A stretch of DNA of 64,000 bases from Carex sylvatica (Eukaryota; Streptophyta; Magnoliopsida; Poales; Cyperaceae). This document shows, piece by piece, positions 47,889 through 60,384 of this stretch. A program made the position numbers and the translations under genes. Under the pieces are notes generated by a model. It was not told where the DNA came from. It was given only the letters and a program-made list of their open reading frames with translations, and did not search any database. Each line of letters opens with the position of its first letter. The first letter of the stretch is position 1. The stretch covers positions 310,001-374,000 of the forward strand of contig CAXKVR010000006.1 of NCBI GenBank assembly GCA_964058845.1. Direction: 5' to 3'.

Positions 47889-50800
47889 CTTTTTAATTTA
47901 ATTTATTTCTCTCTTAATTCTCTGTATATTGTGCTCTAGGTTGTAGGTGGTTCAACTCTCAATAGATCAGAATAGCTAGACCTAGCTAATTAAACTTTGT
48001 TTATGGAGGTCAAGAAGTGATGATAGAGAGAGAGAAAGAGAAAGAGAAAGACACTAATATCTTCTCTTTTGAGAGCCAATATCTCTCCCTTTTAAAGTGA
48101 AAGTGATGGATCTCCAATTAACATGGTTTCATAAGCAAGGAGATTTTGCCACTTCATGATCAAACAAATAATAAATATAATAGAAGGTTCTGCCAAAGGT
48201 TAGGTTTTGCAAAGCTGGAAAAATATCCCTCAACTATAGTTTATTAGATTTATGACCCTGTTCTATATTGCCTTCTAACTTTTATTTTGTGTGGTTTGCA
48301 TGTTGTCATTTTTATGATTTATTTATTATAATACTTATTATGAGTTCCCATGTGATGCAAACAGGATGATTCTGTAACAAAAAGACTCTTTGTTGATTTG
48401 TCAAACATGATTAAGGATCTTCTTAATAAAATAATACAAAATACTACCTGCACGCTATGCAAATTACTCAGCACCACATATGCTCTCAAATGCACTGCAA
48501 TATAAATATTAAATATATACTAGTATGGTATATTTCTTTTCTTTTCTTCTTCTTCGAGATCTTCTTCTTCTTTTTTTCCTTTTTTTTTTTTTGCTTCAAA
48601 TATGGTATATTCCAATACTTTAGAAAGTTTAGACAAGAAAGCGTCTCATTTAATTTGTTGGAAATCAATATTTTGTTCTGTTAATCTTTTATTCATTTTT
48701 TCTTACATTAATTAATTGAACATGAAATTGGCTCAATATATACTTTGTTTAATTTATATTGTTTATAGATAGGCGTATATATCTTGTTTTGTATTATATA
48801 TGTGTTGTTAGTCGCCATTTAATTGATTAATTAATAAATACATTTAAGAACACACACACACACACACATATAGAATTAATTAATTAATTAATGACTCTGA
48901 TCTGCTGATTTAGTCAAAAGATCATAATCTCAACTATGTTATATATTTTTCATCATAAATATATATATACGAACTACATTTAGCATGATAACGACATTAT
49001 GCCAACATCATAATCATATAGAATTCACAATTAATACATACTGTAACTATTGTTGCAAACAATATATATATCTACAAAGATCTTTTTTTAATTTGCAAAC
49101 AAACTCTGCATGCCATCATATATATTTGCATGTGTACCTCTTGATTTAAAGAAAATCAGAATCACAGAGAGAATTAAATGATGCTCATGTGCACATATTT
49201 GGCAATCAATATCTGCAGAGAATATATATTATAATATATTTTTACTGTAAGTATAAATCTAACCAGGTATTTTTTTTGGGTGTGCCAATTGTAATTCATC
49301 ACATAATCAACATGAGATACGAGTACACTCTGGATACAATTATTTATATGTTAATCTCTTAGTCACACCTGTTTTGTTGCTTCATAAAAGCACAGATGGA
49401 TTAGATATTTAGATTGGTGTTTTGTCTTCTTGGTTTTAACTACCATATGTAATTAAATTAATTAATTACTTTGTTTGGGACTGATAATAACTAGATTAAT
49501 TATTTTAAATTTAATTAAGAAATTGGCTCTTCCTAATTTATTGTTTAATTAAAATATTATATGTTATAATTCTTAACAAACTGAGTGCTTAATTAGCTAA
49601 CTTTTACTGGTATATATAATACAAAACGATGAGTAGATATGATCAAATTATTGTAAGCTAGCATAGGAAATCTCATATACTTTGTGAGCACATGAGCCTA
49701 ATCTCTAGCAATTATTATAAAATTAAATATAAAATGTTAAAAAAATGAAGAGCCTCTTACAAGAGAAATATGAATTAATTATTTATATATTTTCTTTTCC
49801 ACTTTCGACTTAAGTATATATATAATCTAGACCAAGACATGAGCTTGCCAAATTTATAATTTATTATGTATGTGGAATTGTTAGGTAATTAATCACAAAA
49901 ATATAAATTAATTGTGGTATAACTGGTTCTTGAATATATTTCAGTCTCTAGATTCTCTAGCATACTTTCTTTATCTTTGAAATTAAATTAAGTAAGACAG
50001 AAATTAATTTTATGTTTAATTGGTATAATATATATGCAAGAAGAACAACATTATAATTTTCCCTCTATTTATGTTACTTCTTTTTTCAAAAAAAAAATTG
50101 AGTTTCTTTTTTCTTCTAATATTTCAGGATGCTCACATTGAACGAGTATATCAACAAGTGAAATTCTAATATCTCTTCTAATATTTTATTGATTACGTTA
50201 GTTTGTGTGACGTACTGTGCCATTTTTTGATCAAAAAGAGGCATGGCATTCAAATTATCATGTCACACAACATGTGAGTCACGTTCCGTGATTACGTACT
50301 GTATTATATATATCACTGACAAAAAGACGACAAAGCCAATTTTTTTTTTTTTTTTTAAAATAAGGCTCAAGGCCCGTTTCATATAGAAACAAAGTAACTT
50401 ATAGAGACTACAACAAAGCTGATAATGACATAATTAATTTCATTCTCTAATTTTAATAAAAAGAAAAAATTAGAGGGTGTATAATATATATAATAGCTGT
50501 TTCCAATACATAATCTTCATGGACAACTTTTAGCGTTGCTTCAACAATACTATATACGAGGGTACACAACTAAAGATACAATTATGTGACAATTAATTAG
50601 GTACGAATATGGTTGTATGAAAGCTTTGAAAGATTTGAGTGTTGAATGATTAATTGAGCGTATTCTTTTTGTGATAACATACATATCAAGAGAAGCCAAC
50701 CAGACAAGCTTCGTTGGAAGCCTCGCTGCACGTGGGATTATTTGTGGCCACTGATTTTAAGGAAAACTGCTTTTAACAAATCAGCATGCAAAGAATAATA

Positions 50801-50911
50801 AAATATATATAGATGGCATAGCATTATTTACACCTAATGGCTAGCTTGTAGTGGTTAGCTAGGGTTACACCACAATGAAATCAGAGACTCTTCATGTGCC
50901 ACTATGGCAAT
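47889..50911. other. AT-rich intergenic region
   Basis: Upstream of the SPEAR-like gene there is a GA-rich tract (48021-48052) that may belong to its leader or promoter. The rest is low-complexity AT DNA with (CA)n at 48852-48868 and poly-T tracts (48577-48592, 50339-50356). No gene is recognised. Confidence 0.5.
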
Positions 50912-51935
50912 TAGGGGTGTTCATTATAGGGGTCTACTAACGGGGCGGGTAGGGGCGGACCGGGTATATTCGGAGTCGGGTACGGGTATGGATCGGGTAC
51001 GGGTATCACGGGTATACGGGTATCTCGGGGCGGGTATCACGGGTATTTTTTTCAAAACCCATACCCTACCCGACTTATACCCGTGCCTGTGGTACCCGGC
51101 ACGGGTAGGGCGGTCCGGGTAGGGTACCCGGTCCGGTCCGGTTTTTTTTTTTTTTCTGTTTTTTTTTCCTCTGTTTTTTTGTTTTTTTTTTTTTTTCTAT
51201 TTTTTTTTTCGGTGGCAAATTCAAAATTTCAAAAAAAATTGAATTTTTTTGAATTTTTTTGAATTTTTTTTGAATTTTTCTGAATTTTTTTGAATTTTTT
51301 AACGAGTACGGGGTCGGGTTGGGCGTAAATCGGACCGGGTTTGCTCGAGTTTTGAACCAAATAACCGTACCCTACCCGTTTTATACCCGTACCCGTGTAC
51401 CCGTTTACCCGACCCATACCCGGGCTCGGGCACGGATACCCCGGGTACCGGGCACAGGCGGGTCGGGTACGGGCCGCCCGACCCAAGTAAAAGCAAACCT
51501 CTAGTTCATTAGGTCTGGTTTAGTCAGATTTGAATCGAATCGAATTAGTTTGAATTAAACGGCTCGGTTATATTGATTTAATGGTTTGTTCGGTTTGTTT
51601 TTAAAATAAAATTATAATTTCGGTTCGATTCGGTTTAAAAAAAATTTAAATCAAAATAATTGAACCGACCGAACTTTTATATATTATGAATTTGGTCCGG
51701 ACCGTCCCGATTTATTTTTTAATATAATTTGGTTTATTATAAATCAATTGCTTTAAATAAAAAAAAATTATATATTTTGGTTTGAACTGAACAAACCAAA
51801 TAAACCGAAATAAAACTTTAATTCAGTTTGGTTCGGTTGCAATGCTGGTTCAGTTCAGTTCTATTTTCAAAACCGAATTATAACTTTAGTTTGTCTAGTT
51901 ATGTTCGGTTGAAACCGAACTGATGAACACCCCTA
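50912..51935. mobile_element. Non-autonomous hAT-like element (1024 bp)
   Basis: Ends are TAGGGGTGTTCAT and complement. Flanks ATGGCAAT (50904-50911) and ATGGCAGA (51936-51943) agree at six of eight bases, so the target duplication is imperfect. The left half is packed with ACGGGTATACGGGTA-type repeats and their inversions (50940-51480). The right half holds GGTTCGGTT-type repeats. The Gly/Arg/Pro-rich ORFs here are by-products of the repeats. Confidence 0.7.
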
Positions 51936-51951
51936 ATGGCAGATTCAAATA

Positions 51952-52154
51952 TGCTCATTTTCTCAAGAAAAGGAGCACCATCTTATTCTTCAATCCGAAC
52001 CGTTCAAAATCGATCAAACAGTCCTAATTACATTTTATTCATTTTAATATATTATATTGATATAAATGAAAAAAATAGTTGAAGTCATTTGATCAACTTT
52101 TAACGGTTCGGATCGAAAAACAGGAGGGTGCTCCTTTTCTTGAGAAAAGGAGCA
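51952..52154. mobile_element. Foldback element D1 (203 bp)
   Basis: Both ends are themselves small palindromes (TTCTCAAGAAAAGGAGC and TCCTTTTCTTGAGAAAAGG). The inner arms carry CAATCCGAACCGTT and AACGGTTCGGAT, the same words seen in A and B families. It lies 16 bases from the end of the hAT-like element. Confidence 0.7.
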
Positions 52155-52654
52155 GATTGGAATCAACTGAAATCAGAGACTCGTGAGTCGGGAAGAGTAG
52201 AAAAAGAAGAAGAAAATGTGTTTCTCAAAAAAATTCCTCACGCGTTTTGACTTGATGCCATTCTTTTTAATCCTCCTAGCTATGACCTTTCTACCATTTC
52301 TTTTTAGCAAATATTTTAATATCTCCCATGTACTTCTATCTTTTTATTTTTAGCAAATACCTTTTTTCGCCCTTCCATCCTCTTTTTTTTTTTTTTTTTT
52401 TTTTTTGACAAAATCATGAATTCTCATTCTTTACTTTTTTAAGAAATTTTTAAATACGTATGTTTAACATCATACTACCGAGTGCTTGTGTATGATATAA
52501 TTAAGATATAAAACTCTAAGTAGTATAAAAATTAACACTAGTTTTCACTTTTGAGTACAAGTTAAAACAAACAAACAAAAAAGTTGAAACCCCTATCAAG
52601 TGCTTGAGTTTAGAATAATAGGTATAAACACTAGCTGTGGAAACGGGTGCAAAC

Positions 52655-53162
52655 TAGGGGTGTAAACGGATCGGATAATATCCGATTTCGTCCGAATTCG
52701 AATCCGAAAAAGTATTTAAATTATCCGATCCGTATCTGTATCCATATCCGAAAAATTATAACGGATGCGGATACGATAAGGCATTTTACTATCCGTATCC
52801 GGCCGTTTACACTTTAAATCACAACAAATGTGATATATGTTCTTAAATTAATTTATTAAATTGCATATTGTACGAATAATTTATTAAATTGTATATAGAT
52901 ATATATTTTGATGAAAAATATAACACTATGACATAATTAGTGGCTAATATTTTAATAATATAATAGAGGTTTTATAACTGATAACCTAATTATGAAAAAT
53001 ATATATATCCGTCCGATATCCGATTCGTATCCGTAACATTTAATATTCGATCTGTATCCGTATCTAAGAATATCTGTATCCGTATCCGTATTCAAAAAAT
53101 TATAACAAATACAGATACAGTAAGACCACTATCCGATCCGTATCCAACCGTTTACACCCCTA
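52655..53162. mobile_element. Non-autonomous hAT element (508 bp)
   Basis: Terminal repeats TAGGGGTGTAAACGG / AACCGTTTACACCCCTA are flanked by the perfect 8 bp duplication GTGCAAAC (52647-52654 and 53163-53170). Subterminal TATCCGTATCCG-type repeats mark it as the same family as 7907-8618. Confidence 0.9.
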
Positions 53163-53170
53163 GTGCAAAC

Positions 53171-55284
53171 ACGTACTACTACAGGGTGCAAACACTACTA
53201 CATAAATATAATTAGGTATACATGGTTAAAAAAAATGAGATCATACACAATTTGCAGCTGTGTCTGCGTGTGTCGTGTATAAAAGAGTCAATATATAAAT
53301 TATTCACAGTTATAGGACAATGTACATTTTTTCAAAACAACGCCCATTTTTTTTTTTTTTGCTAAAACACTCATACACTGTTTTTAAAGTTAAATATGTG
53401 TACGATAACACCAATCATATACGGTTATAATTGAAAATAATAATGTATATTTTATATATTTAAAAAAAAATACTAATGAAACTCTAGATCTGAGTTTAAA
53501 TTAAACATTGCATATACCAATATACCAAAAACACTAAATTAAATTTAAAACACTATAAATTTAAACAAAACACTACATTAGCAATATAAACAACATTTGC
53601 AATTACATTACACTACACAAATTGTTACATGCACAACAATCTAATTAAAAAATAAATAAAAATACGACGAAAAAAACTTTATACATTAACATGAACAATG
53701 TCTAAGAAAAAAAATATGATAAAGAAGGACAAAATTAAAAATTAAAAGGAAAAAAACTTAAAATAAAACTTCAACTCAAGTTTTGAGGTTCTTCCCTTTG
53801 CTTTGATCCTGAAAAATACATTTATTCCTTTAAAAATTATGTTATAGATCTCCTCGCAAACTTTCCAAATTAGGATTGTACGCTGAAATCGGACACTCAA
53901 GTAATGAGTTACGCCTGTTTGAAGTTTCTTCATTTCTGATCGTCTTCTCGGTGAAGATATCACCTCCCTTGCCTTACTCCTCATCCCTCACCCTAACCTC
54001 GCATGTTTAGAAGATGTCTAAGAGAAATACATACACAAGGAAGAGATGCTTTAGAAATATAGAAATATCTTACAAAAAGTAGATAGAGATGCATTATAAT
54101 AGAAAGACATGAAGTCAAGACATGAAAAAAATTTATATTTCTTTTATCACACACGGATCATTCATACACAATAAAACCGTGCATAATTGTTGTATCGTTC
54201 ATATACGCGCGCCTGAAAATATGCTCCGTTATTCATATACGATTTTTAATTAAGAACCGTGTACAATTGATTCCAATTGTATACAATTTTGTTTAATAAA
54301 GAACCGCGCGTGTATGAATCGGAGCACATTTATAAACAATTTTTCATTAAAAGTCATGTATAAATATTGAAGTTCATTTTTAGATATACATCTTCTTACT
54401 TTAGATATAGATTTAATGAAAAATTTTAAAAAAACGTGTATGATATATAGTATATGATTAGCATTTTTGTAGTAGCAAAATGTTCTCTCTCTCTCTTTTA
54501 GTGCGGTGAACGATTATTTATTACTATAATTATCAAAATTGTTAGGGGATTGATTTGAAAGATTGAAGTAAAGATATTTTTAGACACTTTCTTTGCAAAA
54601 ATAAAAAATAAAAAATACACATTTACTTGTTGCCTAACTAGACATAATTTTCTAATTTAGCAAAATAACATATATTCTCTTAAATATTTTTGTTCTTATT
54701 CATTTGTATATTTGACAAGTTATGGAATAAACCAAAAAAATCATGATAATAATAATCAATAAGAATGAGGTTTGAAGTCAATAAATTATACAATTGATAA
54801 TGCCTATGATCCATAATTGCATATAGACATGGCTAGGAAAGCAATATAGTTGGTTGCCACAAAAGATCCCAATTATGGCACGACTAAGATGACGCTAGTT
54901 GAGCAAAGCTTAGTTTTGTATATTCGATTCACGTGTCAAGATGACCACTAGATATTGCTATTTGGGTTAGTTATGGCAAATTGTATTTCCAACATAGGGC
55001 TGATAAGGATCTCCAACTTAAAATTATTGGGGTTTATGATGAAGGGGTCTTTTGTTCGGATACTAAGTAATTTATATCTTTGTGGGTATGTTTATTTTAT
55101 CAAATTCTTTCAGAAACAATGTCACAAGCCACTGCGTTTTTAGTATAGATCGGAAATTATTCCACAAAAAATTTGGAAAGTGAATTCTCCTACGTTAATA
55201 TGTATATTACCTTTTTAGTTAACTGAAACTAATTTATATATAGATAATAGAAAATAAAATGTTAGTATAAAGTTAAACTTAAAT
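53171..55284. other. AT-rich region with a possible CACTA remnant
   Basis: CACTACTACATAAAT near 53187 and TTTTTGTAGTAG near 54463-54474 could be diverged CACTA-type ends. Between them, words such as AACCGTGTACAATTG and CATATACG recur in both orientations near 54165-54330. No target duplication is clear and no transposase is seen. Confidence 0.35.
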
Positions 55285-55705
55285 GAGAAGAGTTCAAATA
55301 CCTTCATTTTTTAGCCTTCGCTTTTGTCATGTCTCCACTTTTTAATTTTTATAACCAAAAAAATACAATTTATATGTCAAAATAAAAAATTTAGATGTCA
55401 TTTATATTATTTTCACTATGCACACATAAAAATTTCTCATTTTTTCAATTTTAATTTTATATTAATCAATAAGTTGAACAATCAACGTCCAGTATTTATC
55501 CACATTGGTATATTTTTGTATGCTTTTGATACTAATCAAAACAAAATTAAGATGACGTAATCTTTTATGTCCGCATAGAGAAATTGATATTAGATCATAT
55601 ATGGCGGTTTTATTTTGACATGTAATTTTTAATATTTAAGTTATTATAGTTTTAAAAATAGTGGTACGATAGATGCATAAAAATAAAGATATTTGAACCC
55701 TCCTC
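55285..55705. mobile_element. Foldback element C2
   Basis: Ends GAGAAGAGTTCAAATACCTT and ...GATATTTGAACCCTCCTC, with the C-type interior shared with 26175-26567 (AATCAATAAGTTGAACAATC). More diverged than C1. Confidence 0.75.
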
Positions 55706-56830
55706 ACTGAGAATTGAATCATTACAATCCATTAGCAAAATGGCCGAATTTTCAACAGTTATTGTCATCAATTCTTAAATCTTAACACCATAAAGATACA
55801 AATCAAATCATAAAATTCTTTCTATTTTTTATATATTTTTGCTCAGTTTTCTCTGTTGACCTGATTGAAAAACATAATTTACTGCATGTCATGTTATTTT
55901 AACCTTTCATGTTAAATGTTAGGATTTGGTCTTCCTACCATTCAAACAACTTTTTTTATTTAAAAAAAAAAAAAAACAATCACAGAGTGAGCCTCAAATG
56001 GGGTGAATTTGGAGATGCAAATCATTTTGGCATGAGATAGGGAAAACAAATAAGATGGGCTTAGGTTAAAGTATAATTAAAATTGCGAGGTGCATGATCC
56101 ACGAAATAATTGTTTTCTCTATGATTTCCTTGTCGGAGAGGAGATAAGCTGGGGTAGGTCTACTTTTCTTTTTTCTTTTTCTTTTTAAATATAAATGGAT
56201 AGAATTTAAAAGGAGATTAAGGAGATTAGATTGGTTGATTAAAGAATAAGGTAATTATGTGCTAATCTAATTTTATGTCTACTTAAAATTAAAAAGGATT
56301 AAATTGCTTATTTCAAATTAAGATACTCTCAACTATTATTGCATGTTTGATTGGAACTTATTAATTAAATCATGACTTAATAAATCAATTGAGGAGCGAG
56401 AAAATGGAAATTAAATAAATTTCTCTCTGACAACACATTAACTGCACTTGCAGAATAACTTAATTCACCTAAGAAAATAACTTAACTTGTTCCATCATAA
56501 ATTAATCCTTATTTTATCTTAAATTATTATAAGTCAGTGGCAGAGCCACCGTATAACAAGAGTAGGCAATTGCCTATCTCTGAAATTTTAAAATTGGCTA
56601 TGAAGTAGTATAAATATGCTGGCCTACTTACTCCTAAAAATTAGATTGCCTACTCTTGTTATTTGACAATCCAGTACAGCAATCCAATCGGATAAATTAA
56701 ATTGCAAATTGCGACTGATAATTGACTAAAATTGTTGAGTGTTAATGTTTTTTTTTTTTTTAAATCTGATTTAAAATTTGGTGAGATTGATTAAAATGAT
56801 TCAAGTATATAAGTTAATTTTGCCCACTAA
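55706..56830. other. AT-rich stretch, no gene seen
   Basis: Contains homopolymer tracts and, near 56535-56660, a pair of inverted words (ACAAGAGTAGGCAATTGCC / TTGCCTACTCTTGTTA) that look like a decayed small transposon. Confidence 0.4.
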
Positions 56831-56837
56831 CCTGATA

Positions 56838-57122
56838 ATCCGATAATTCAAATCCTAACTACACCAATATTGTAAGTTGCTTATTTGACAATTTAAGCGA
56901 GGAATAAATTTTTATTCCTCTACTTAAGCTGCAATCTAACATGGAGTATGTACTTAATTGAAAGTCAATAAATTTTTGCTACCCCTAATTCAAATCCTGC
57001 CTACACCAGTGTTGTAAGATATTCTTATTTGACAGTTTAAGTGAGGAATAACTTTTTATTCCTCTACTTAATTAAGCTGCAATCTAACATGGAGTATGTA
57101 ATTGAAAGTTGATTTTTGCTAG
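56838..57122. repeat. Tandem duplication, unit about 140-150 bp
   Basis: AATTCAAATCCT...CTGCAATCTAACATGGAGTATGTA occurs twice in direct orientation (about 56838-56987 and 56988-57122) with scattered changes. Confidence 0.8.
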
Positions 57123-57186
57123 TCAAGTTCAACTCCCAAAGAAAGGTCAATAGTCAAAGTCTTCAGTTGAATCCAGCATTAGCATA

Positions 57187-57310
57187 TGTTCACATTTTGT
57201 AATAAACTAATAATAAATTGTTACTTTTTATGTTCACATTTTGTAATAAACTAATAATAAATGGTTACTTTTTATGTTCACATTTTGTAATAAACTAATG
57301 ATAAATGGTT
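57187..57310. repeat. 44 bp tandem repeat, about 2.8 copies
   Basis: TGTTCACATTTTGTAATAAA begins at 57187, 57231 and 57275, an exact 44-base spacing with one or two changes between units. Confidence 0.9.
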
Positions 57311-57396
57311 CCTGAAAAGTGAAAAGTAACAAGTATACAATTCTGACTAACAAAAATAAGACGAAATTTAGTCAAGATTTCTCTGTGACTTGCTAC

Positions 57397-57728
57397 TTAA
57401 TTATACCGAAATTTTTATTTATATCATATTCAAAAAAAAAAAAATACTCCAAAGTATGAGGTTTTCGAAAAAATACCAAAGCCTCCAAATCAATATACAG
57501 TCTCATTTTTTAGAGGCCACAAATTAGTTTGGAGGGCCCTAAAAACCTAAACATATTTAATATTATAGTGTATTTTCGAGTTTTTGAAGGGTTGTCAAGC
57601 CAATTTGTGCCCCCCTCAAAAATAGTGTCGTAGATTGGCTTGACGGCCCTAGTATTTTTCAAAATCCCCCAAAGTTTTTTGGTTTATTTTTTTTAAATAT
57701 GGTATAAATAAAAATTTCGGTTAATTAC
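57397..57728. mobile_element. Imperfect foldback element of another type
   Basis: The left arm CCGAAATTTTTATTTATATC and right arm ATAAATAAAAATTTCGG are complementary over about 30 bases. Further inward, GGAGGGCC and GGCCCT-type words repeat inverted. No coding capacity. Target duplication not clear. Confidence 0.6.
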
Positions 57729-58290
57729 AGGCACATTATTTGTTTTTTCTTTTAATTGTTGGGACTTGATCTGAAGGATCGTAGTCATTTCACCTAGAGA
57801 GCATCGTATATCAATCTAGACAATTTTTTTTTAAAATGGGAATTTTGTTTGAATTTCTCTTAAATGTAAGACTTGTTTAAATTTGATTTTTATAAGGTTG
57901 ATATTTATAATTATAAATGAAGTACAAGATGACATGGCACGCTTTAATTAATGAAATCCATATCCTCTGAGGTAAAGAAATATTTGTGTTTAGATCAGGA
58001 CCGTTTAATTAGATTAATCCGAATTAATTTGATCTAAAGTGGACATTGGTTATTTTTTTTGTAAATTACTTTAATGAACACTTGCTAATTTTTAGGGACA
58101 GAGCATCGATCACTTTTGTACAGACTTTAGAAATATTAATCAAGGTCAGAACCGTTGAATCTGCTTCAAAATTTGTGCGACCCATTTAGATTTGTTGGAC
58201 GGGTTTTAAAATAAATTGCATGCACGTACTTGAAGAGGATCAAACAGCTCCGACCGAACATCAAACCAAATTTGATCCTATACCTATCGA

Positions 58291-58476
58291 CAGAGGCGGA
58301 GAAACTTGGTCTAAATAGGGATCAATGAACTCTCATTTATTTTAAAAAATATATATATTTACTGATAAATTTCTATATAAATTAGTACAAAATACTATAT
58401 AACTATCAAATTGACCAGAATTGTTGTATTTATTCACATTTGATCCTCATAGTTTGAAGGTTTGGCTCCGTCCCTG
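58291..58476. mobile_element. Small hAT-type MITE (186 bp)
   Basis: Ends CAGAGGCGGAG and CTCCGTCCCTG are inverted with two mismatches. Flanks CCTATCGA (58283-58290) and CCTATCAA (58477-58484) agree at seven of eight bases, as expected for an old hAT duplication. Confidence 0.7.
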
Positions 58477-59959
58477 CCTATCAAACTGCTCCAATTCTAT
58501 AATTCGGAGCGAAATTACCTCAAGAGATTGCTAACACCTTTTTTATAATTAATTTCAGGAAAAGTTGCTAATTTTTTTATTAACCAGATCCTAAAATAAT
58601 ACATCATATTGGCAATTGGAAGGCCTACCATTAAATTAATTTGTAAAGTAAAGAAAGGGTACATAGAGTGACTAAATTATTATCTCCTTTTTTTAATTGA
58701 GATTCATTAACCCATTAAATTAATTAGGAGAGTAGATAAGTAGGAAGCTTCCTATTATGTTTTTATACTAATATTCCAAACAAGCACTACAAAATGTGAT
58801 GTTGGGATCTCTTGGTACAGGTCTCAGACCATAAGGCATGCATGGTGATGTACCACTCCAAGCTTTCTAATTTTATAATTCTTTTCATTATATATTGTGC
58901 TTTATATATGATTGGCATCTTTAATTCCATTATTTATTGTGCTTTGCATATGATTGACATCTTCAATTTCATTATATATACAGTACTACCTACTCTATCT
59001 TTTGTCAACATTCATTGTTTTTTCAAGAAACTTATGGATTGTTTCTGCTTTCATCAGGAGATTAGTGAAATTTCAAAGTTTATTGGATCGGTTTCAAATG
59101 TGAATTCAAAATATTGATTTTGAACGACTTGTTTATTAAAGTACTTATGTTTTAATTTTTTTCAAAATACATTCTCTCGCAGGTTCAATGTTGAAAAATA
59201 GTATTTAAAAGATATTGGAGTGTACCATAACTCTTTAATTAAAAAAAAATATAGCATCTTCATTTTAAAATTAATTAAAAAGTCATAGATAAGAACAAAT
59301 TTTTAAATTACTACCTCTATCATCTGATACATTGTATCAACTAATTTACATGTTAAAAAGAACATTAAAAACCAATGAAAATTTTAATGAAGAAATGGAA
59401 TAGATTCCAAAAGGGACAACACAGATAGATCAGATAAAGTATTACCAATACAATTAATGTCACAAAAAGGGGGTCATGTTTATGTTATAATTGTCTAGTT
59501 CATTGTATGTATGATGGAGAGACAACCCACTCATGATGACTAATTAATTTTCTCATAAAATAAAAAAATGTTTTACCTTAATTATTAATTTGTTGTATAT
59601 TAATTGGTTCAATGTATCTAAGTTGGATGAGGCAAGAAGGGAAGTTGTCGGTGTGTACGGACAGCATTTCCATTATTTATACAATTTAATTAAAAAAAAC
59701 AGGGTCTAAAGTAACTTTTGGTTAGTTTAGTTTCATGCTTTTAAAATTTTATATGTATTATACTATATCTATATGCCATACAATCTCTTGAGATTTTGTT
59801 CCTTTATAATTGCATCATTATAGGCATGTCAAATTTGCTTTTAGTTTAAATTTTAAAACTTCATGCAAATCCTATAAAAGATTGGGAGGATTCATGCATA
59901 TATAATTATTTAACTATTTTTTTTTTTTGAAAGAAAAAGTAAGTATTCATCTTTATATA
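58477..59959. other. AT-rich stretch, no gene accepted
   Basis: An ORF at 58812-59117 is built on a short imperfect tandem repeat (TTATATATTGTGCTTTATAT-like units) and has no domain. The rest shows no structure. Confidence 0.45.
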
Positions 59960-60384
59960 GAGGTTGGCTACTATGCTTATATAAGCATATCCCCACATAT
60001 GCTTATAACTCATTTTTGTGTTTTCACTGCCCAAATGGTCGATCGGAACCGTTCATCTTGTTCTCCATCTTAATATGTTCTTGGAAACTAAATTTTACAT
60101 TTTTCTGAATTTTTTTACTATTTATTAAGCCACTTTGAAAATCTCTGATCCAACGGTGGCTTCTGATTTTACTGTTTTGTTAAGCCACCGTTGGATCAAC
60201 GATTTTGAAAGTGACTTAATAAATAGTAAAAAAATTCAGAAAAATGTAAAATTTAGTTTCCAAGAACATATTAATATGGAGAACAAGATGAACGGTTCCG
60301 ATCGACCATTTGGGCATTGAAAACACAAAAATGAGTTATAAGCATATGTGGAGATATGCTTATATAAGCATAGTAGCCAACCTC
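59960..60384. mobile_element. Foldback element A11
   Basis: A near-perfect 425 bp palindrome. Ends are GAGGTTGGCTACTATGC and complement, as in the 26829 dimer. The centre has the CCAACGGTGGCTT / AAGCCACCGTTGG nested hairpin. It looks recent. Confidence 0.85.

Noticed and set aside
50904..51504. Gly/Arg/Tyr-rich ORFs on both strands
   Set aside because: Products of the GGGTAT-type subterminal repeats of the hAT-like element.
58812..59117. 101-codon ORF with hydrophobic repeats
   Set aside because: Built on an AT-rich tandem repeat; no signal peptide or family match seen.
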